DNA of 64,000 bases from the NCBI GenBank assembly GCA_026874595.1, contig CM049310.1, forward strand, positions 77,555,056 to 77,619,055. The letters run 5' to 3'. Each line of letters opens with the position of its first letter. Position 1 is the stretch's first letter. The notes beneath the pieces were generated by a model that saw only the letters and a program-made list of their open reading frames with translations, was not told the DNA's origin and did not search any database. Below, piece by piece: positions 61,900 through 64,000 of the stretch. The DNA comes from Sipunculus nudus. Taxonomy: Eukaryota; Annelida; Sipuncula; Golfingiida; Sipunculidae. The translations under genes were made by a program, and so were the position numbers.

Positions 61900-62845
61900 C
61901 TGTTAAGAGAAACAAAAACCAATACTACTACGTAAGCATTTCTTCTGTGACGTTGCTGTACGCACACGTATTTAAAGTAAAATATTACTGTAGCAGTAAA
62001 ATTGTATCCTATTTATTTCGAAATTTATTACAGTATATTTGAACAGGATGGCTTATTCAGCAAGCGCGGTTTTTCAATGAGGTACAATTTAAGATGTATG
62101 ACACGGTTCACATTAAGACAAAGTACAATATAGAAGTAGATTACATGCATGACATATATAGAGAAAATTAATAATCGAACAATTAACGATATCTGATGAC
62201 TACATATAGGCTATCCGAAAAAGCTAAAGTTTTAATTGTATACGAGAACGCACACTAAAATCAATGTTTCATGTAAAATCGCATAAGGGATATAAAGGGT
62301 TAAATCCGTAAAAGAATTTACTTTTCCTGGAGTGCGCATTCACCTGTAAGAAGGGAGCGATTTGGCTTCATGAATCGTGAGTAGCGAATCTATTCAAGTG
62401 AAAGGCTCCTGCATGGTATGAAATTGAGGTTATGTAAAGTTCTGTGATTGGTTTCCGGAGTACGATATTATCCCTTTATACATTTGTCGTTACATATTTT
62501 GTTAAACCCAGAGAGTAGATCAAAGAGAAAAGTATGTATTTAACATTCCAATTATAACTGCAGCTTAACTTAGGTGAAATATATCTTAAGCTTTGGTCCC
62601 AAATGGGCTCTGGAATTTGTGATCGCACGTCCCCTCCGAATTTTGGGTGACTTTTAGGCCGTTGAGGTCGTATGCTATAGCTGTATTAGTCAAATCAACG
62701 AATGACTTAGGTTGTACAAAAATTTTTATCAAAGGTTTCTAACGTGAAAATGATTCAATCATGTTGTCTTGGTGCACAAAAAAAAACACCACACACATAC
62801 ACACTCGATTCTATTCATTGCAAAGTGTCAGATTCACCCCAGATC
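61900..62845. other. Upstream intron, no recognised exon
   Basis: Searched for the missing NIDO start on the minus strand; none seen. Confidence 0.5.
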
Positions 62846-62847
62846 CA

Positions 62848-63756
62848 AGATGGCCGTCATTATAAGGAGTGAAATATTTAAATGGCCATAATTCCATAAC
62901 TAAGTGACATAGAAACACATTAAATTGTTATGTCTAAGTAACATTAGGATGCCCGTTCATTCTGATGGAAGGTCAGAGGTCATGAAAGGTACACTTAATG
63001 CAGTGAGGTCAAGGTCAATGTCAAATTTAGCAGGAAAAACCGCCTCATGATATGGCAATTTTCGTTCAACAAACTGTTATAAAAACATACGCGAAGAGTC
63101 ATTTCCATTTTACATTAGGATGCCCGTTCATTTGTTGACAGTTCTGAAAGGTACATATATTGTTAAGGTCAAGGTCAATGTAAAGCTTGGAAGAGAAAGA
63201 GCAACAATCGCCATGATATGGCATGTTTTTTTTGCCAAAAAAAGCGGCATAGAAATGCAATTAAGTTGTGATTTCTAACTAATTTTAGAATGGCCATGTA
63301 TTAAAAGGCAGTTCTGAGGTCCGGAAATACACATACCATGCGTCAAGATCAAAGTCAAATTTGGAAGAAAAAACCAACACTCGCCATGATATGGTATTTT
63401 GTGCCAATAATGCAACAGGGGGACTTCGGGATGTCCATTCATTTAGTGATACTTTGAGGTCATAAAACGTACCTTTCGAGCAATAAGATCAAGGTCAATG
63501 CAAAACTTGGAAAAGAAATAGTAGCAATCGCCATGATATTGCATGTTTTGCAAGAAAGTCACATAGAAACACATTCGAATTGTCATTTTCATCTTAATGT
63601 AGAAGGCACATGGTAGTTTTGAGGCTAGAAAAGGTTCATATCATGTATTAAGGTCAATGTCATGTTTTTAGGAAAACAGTCACACTGTCAATAATATGGC
63701 GTATTTTGCAAGAAAGTGACAAAGAATCCAATAAGGGTGACACTTCAATCTGAAAG
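62848..63756. repeat. ~160-bp degenerate tandem array
   Basis: About five units sharing catgatatggca.tttt, aagtgacatagaaacaca, aggatgcccgttcatt and aaggtcaaggtcaatg. Followed by a 200-bp tail and a (TA)n(TG)n stretch at 63975-63997. Central ~160-bp repeats followed by a microsatellite recall bivalve pearl-type elements (inference). Confidence 0.7.
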
Positions 63757-63974
63757 TAGAATTCTTCCCTCAGATGAGGGGTTTGAAAACATCCTTTCTA
63801 GTCTCAACAGAATCAAACAACCAGCAGCAACTAACAACTTGTCAGGTATATGCTTATTTTTACATTTTCCCCATGTATTGAGGACCACCTGAAGAAGAAG
63901 CCTGCGCTTCGAAAGCTCGAGTTTTTATAACAAGTTAGTCTATCATAAAGCCGTCACCCTTCCTCTTTCCTTCT

Positions 63975-63997
63975 TATATATATATATATGTGTGTGT
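63975..63997. repeat. (TA)n(TG)n microsatellite
   Basis: tatatatatatatatgtgtgtg at the right edge. Confidence 0.9.
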
Positions 63998-64000
63998 TTG

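Noticed and set aside
61900-64000. Upstream exon with the NIDO start or signal peptide
   Set aside because: No minus-strand frame with suitable phase and splice sites was recognised; it must lie outside or be too short to see.

Overview
The window is animal nuclear DNA: AT-rich, dominated by introns and repeats, with one large split gene. The domain mix (NIDO, VWD and EGF-like in one secreted-type protein), the short exons in long introns, and the dense short tandem arrays and small foldback elements suggest a mollusc, probably a bivalve. That placement is an inference from general pattern, not a database match.

The only well-supported host gene runs along the whole window on the minus strand, entering at the right (61899) and leaving at the left edge. 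I reconstruct 22 coding exons (3,616 nt, about 1,205 codons) whose splice phases all agree. In order the product has a NIDO (nidogen-type) domain (exons 1-4), a Cys-containing linker, a beta-rich region (exons 6-8), a VWD domain (exons 9-12, with GLCGNFDG), a post-VWD region (exons 13-14), and then repeated EGF-plus-beta modules (exons 15-22). It resembles the VWDE family (von Willebrand factor D and EGF domain-containing proteins). The 5' end (start codon, signal peptide, start of NIDO) lies right of the window and the 3' end lies left of position 1. The intron after exon 9 uses a GC-AG donor.

Intron 18 (2700-12701) holds a nearly complete but broken Ty3/gypsy LTR retrotransposon on the plus strand (5061-10163). 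It has 227-bp LTRs, a perfect 5-bp target duplication, and Gag, protease, RT, RNase H and integrase regions split by several stops and frameshifts. It appears to sit inside an older tRNA-derived SINE-like sequence.

The remaining introns are filled by: ~330-bp tandem arrays that share a 12-bp palindrome, GGTGGCGCCACC (3.4-4.2, 13.1-14.7, 19.6-20.2, 41.4-46.7 and 53.3 kb); elements bounded by GCTCAGCTGA / TCAGCTGAGC; small inverted-repeat transposons (34.8, 35.0, 40.3, 43.2, 48.8 and 61.1 kb); LINE reverse-transcriptase fragments in both orientations (38.5-40.2 kb); a six-copy 97-bp array (56.1-56.7 kb); a five-copy 39-bp array beside the VWD exon; and AT, C and G simple repeats. A CpG-richer patch at 36.1-36.7 kb inside intron 5 could be an internal promoter, but nothing proves it. 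No rRNA, tRNA gene, CRISPR array or prokaryotic feature was seen.
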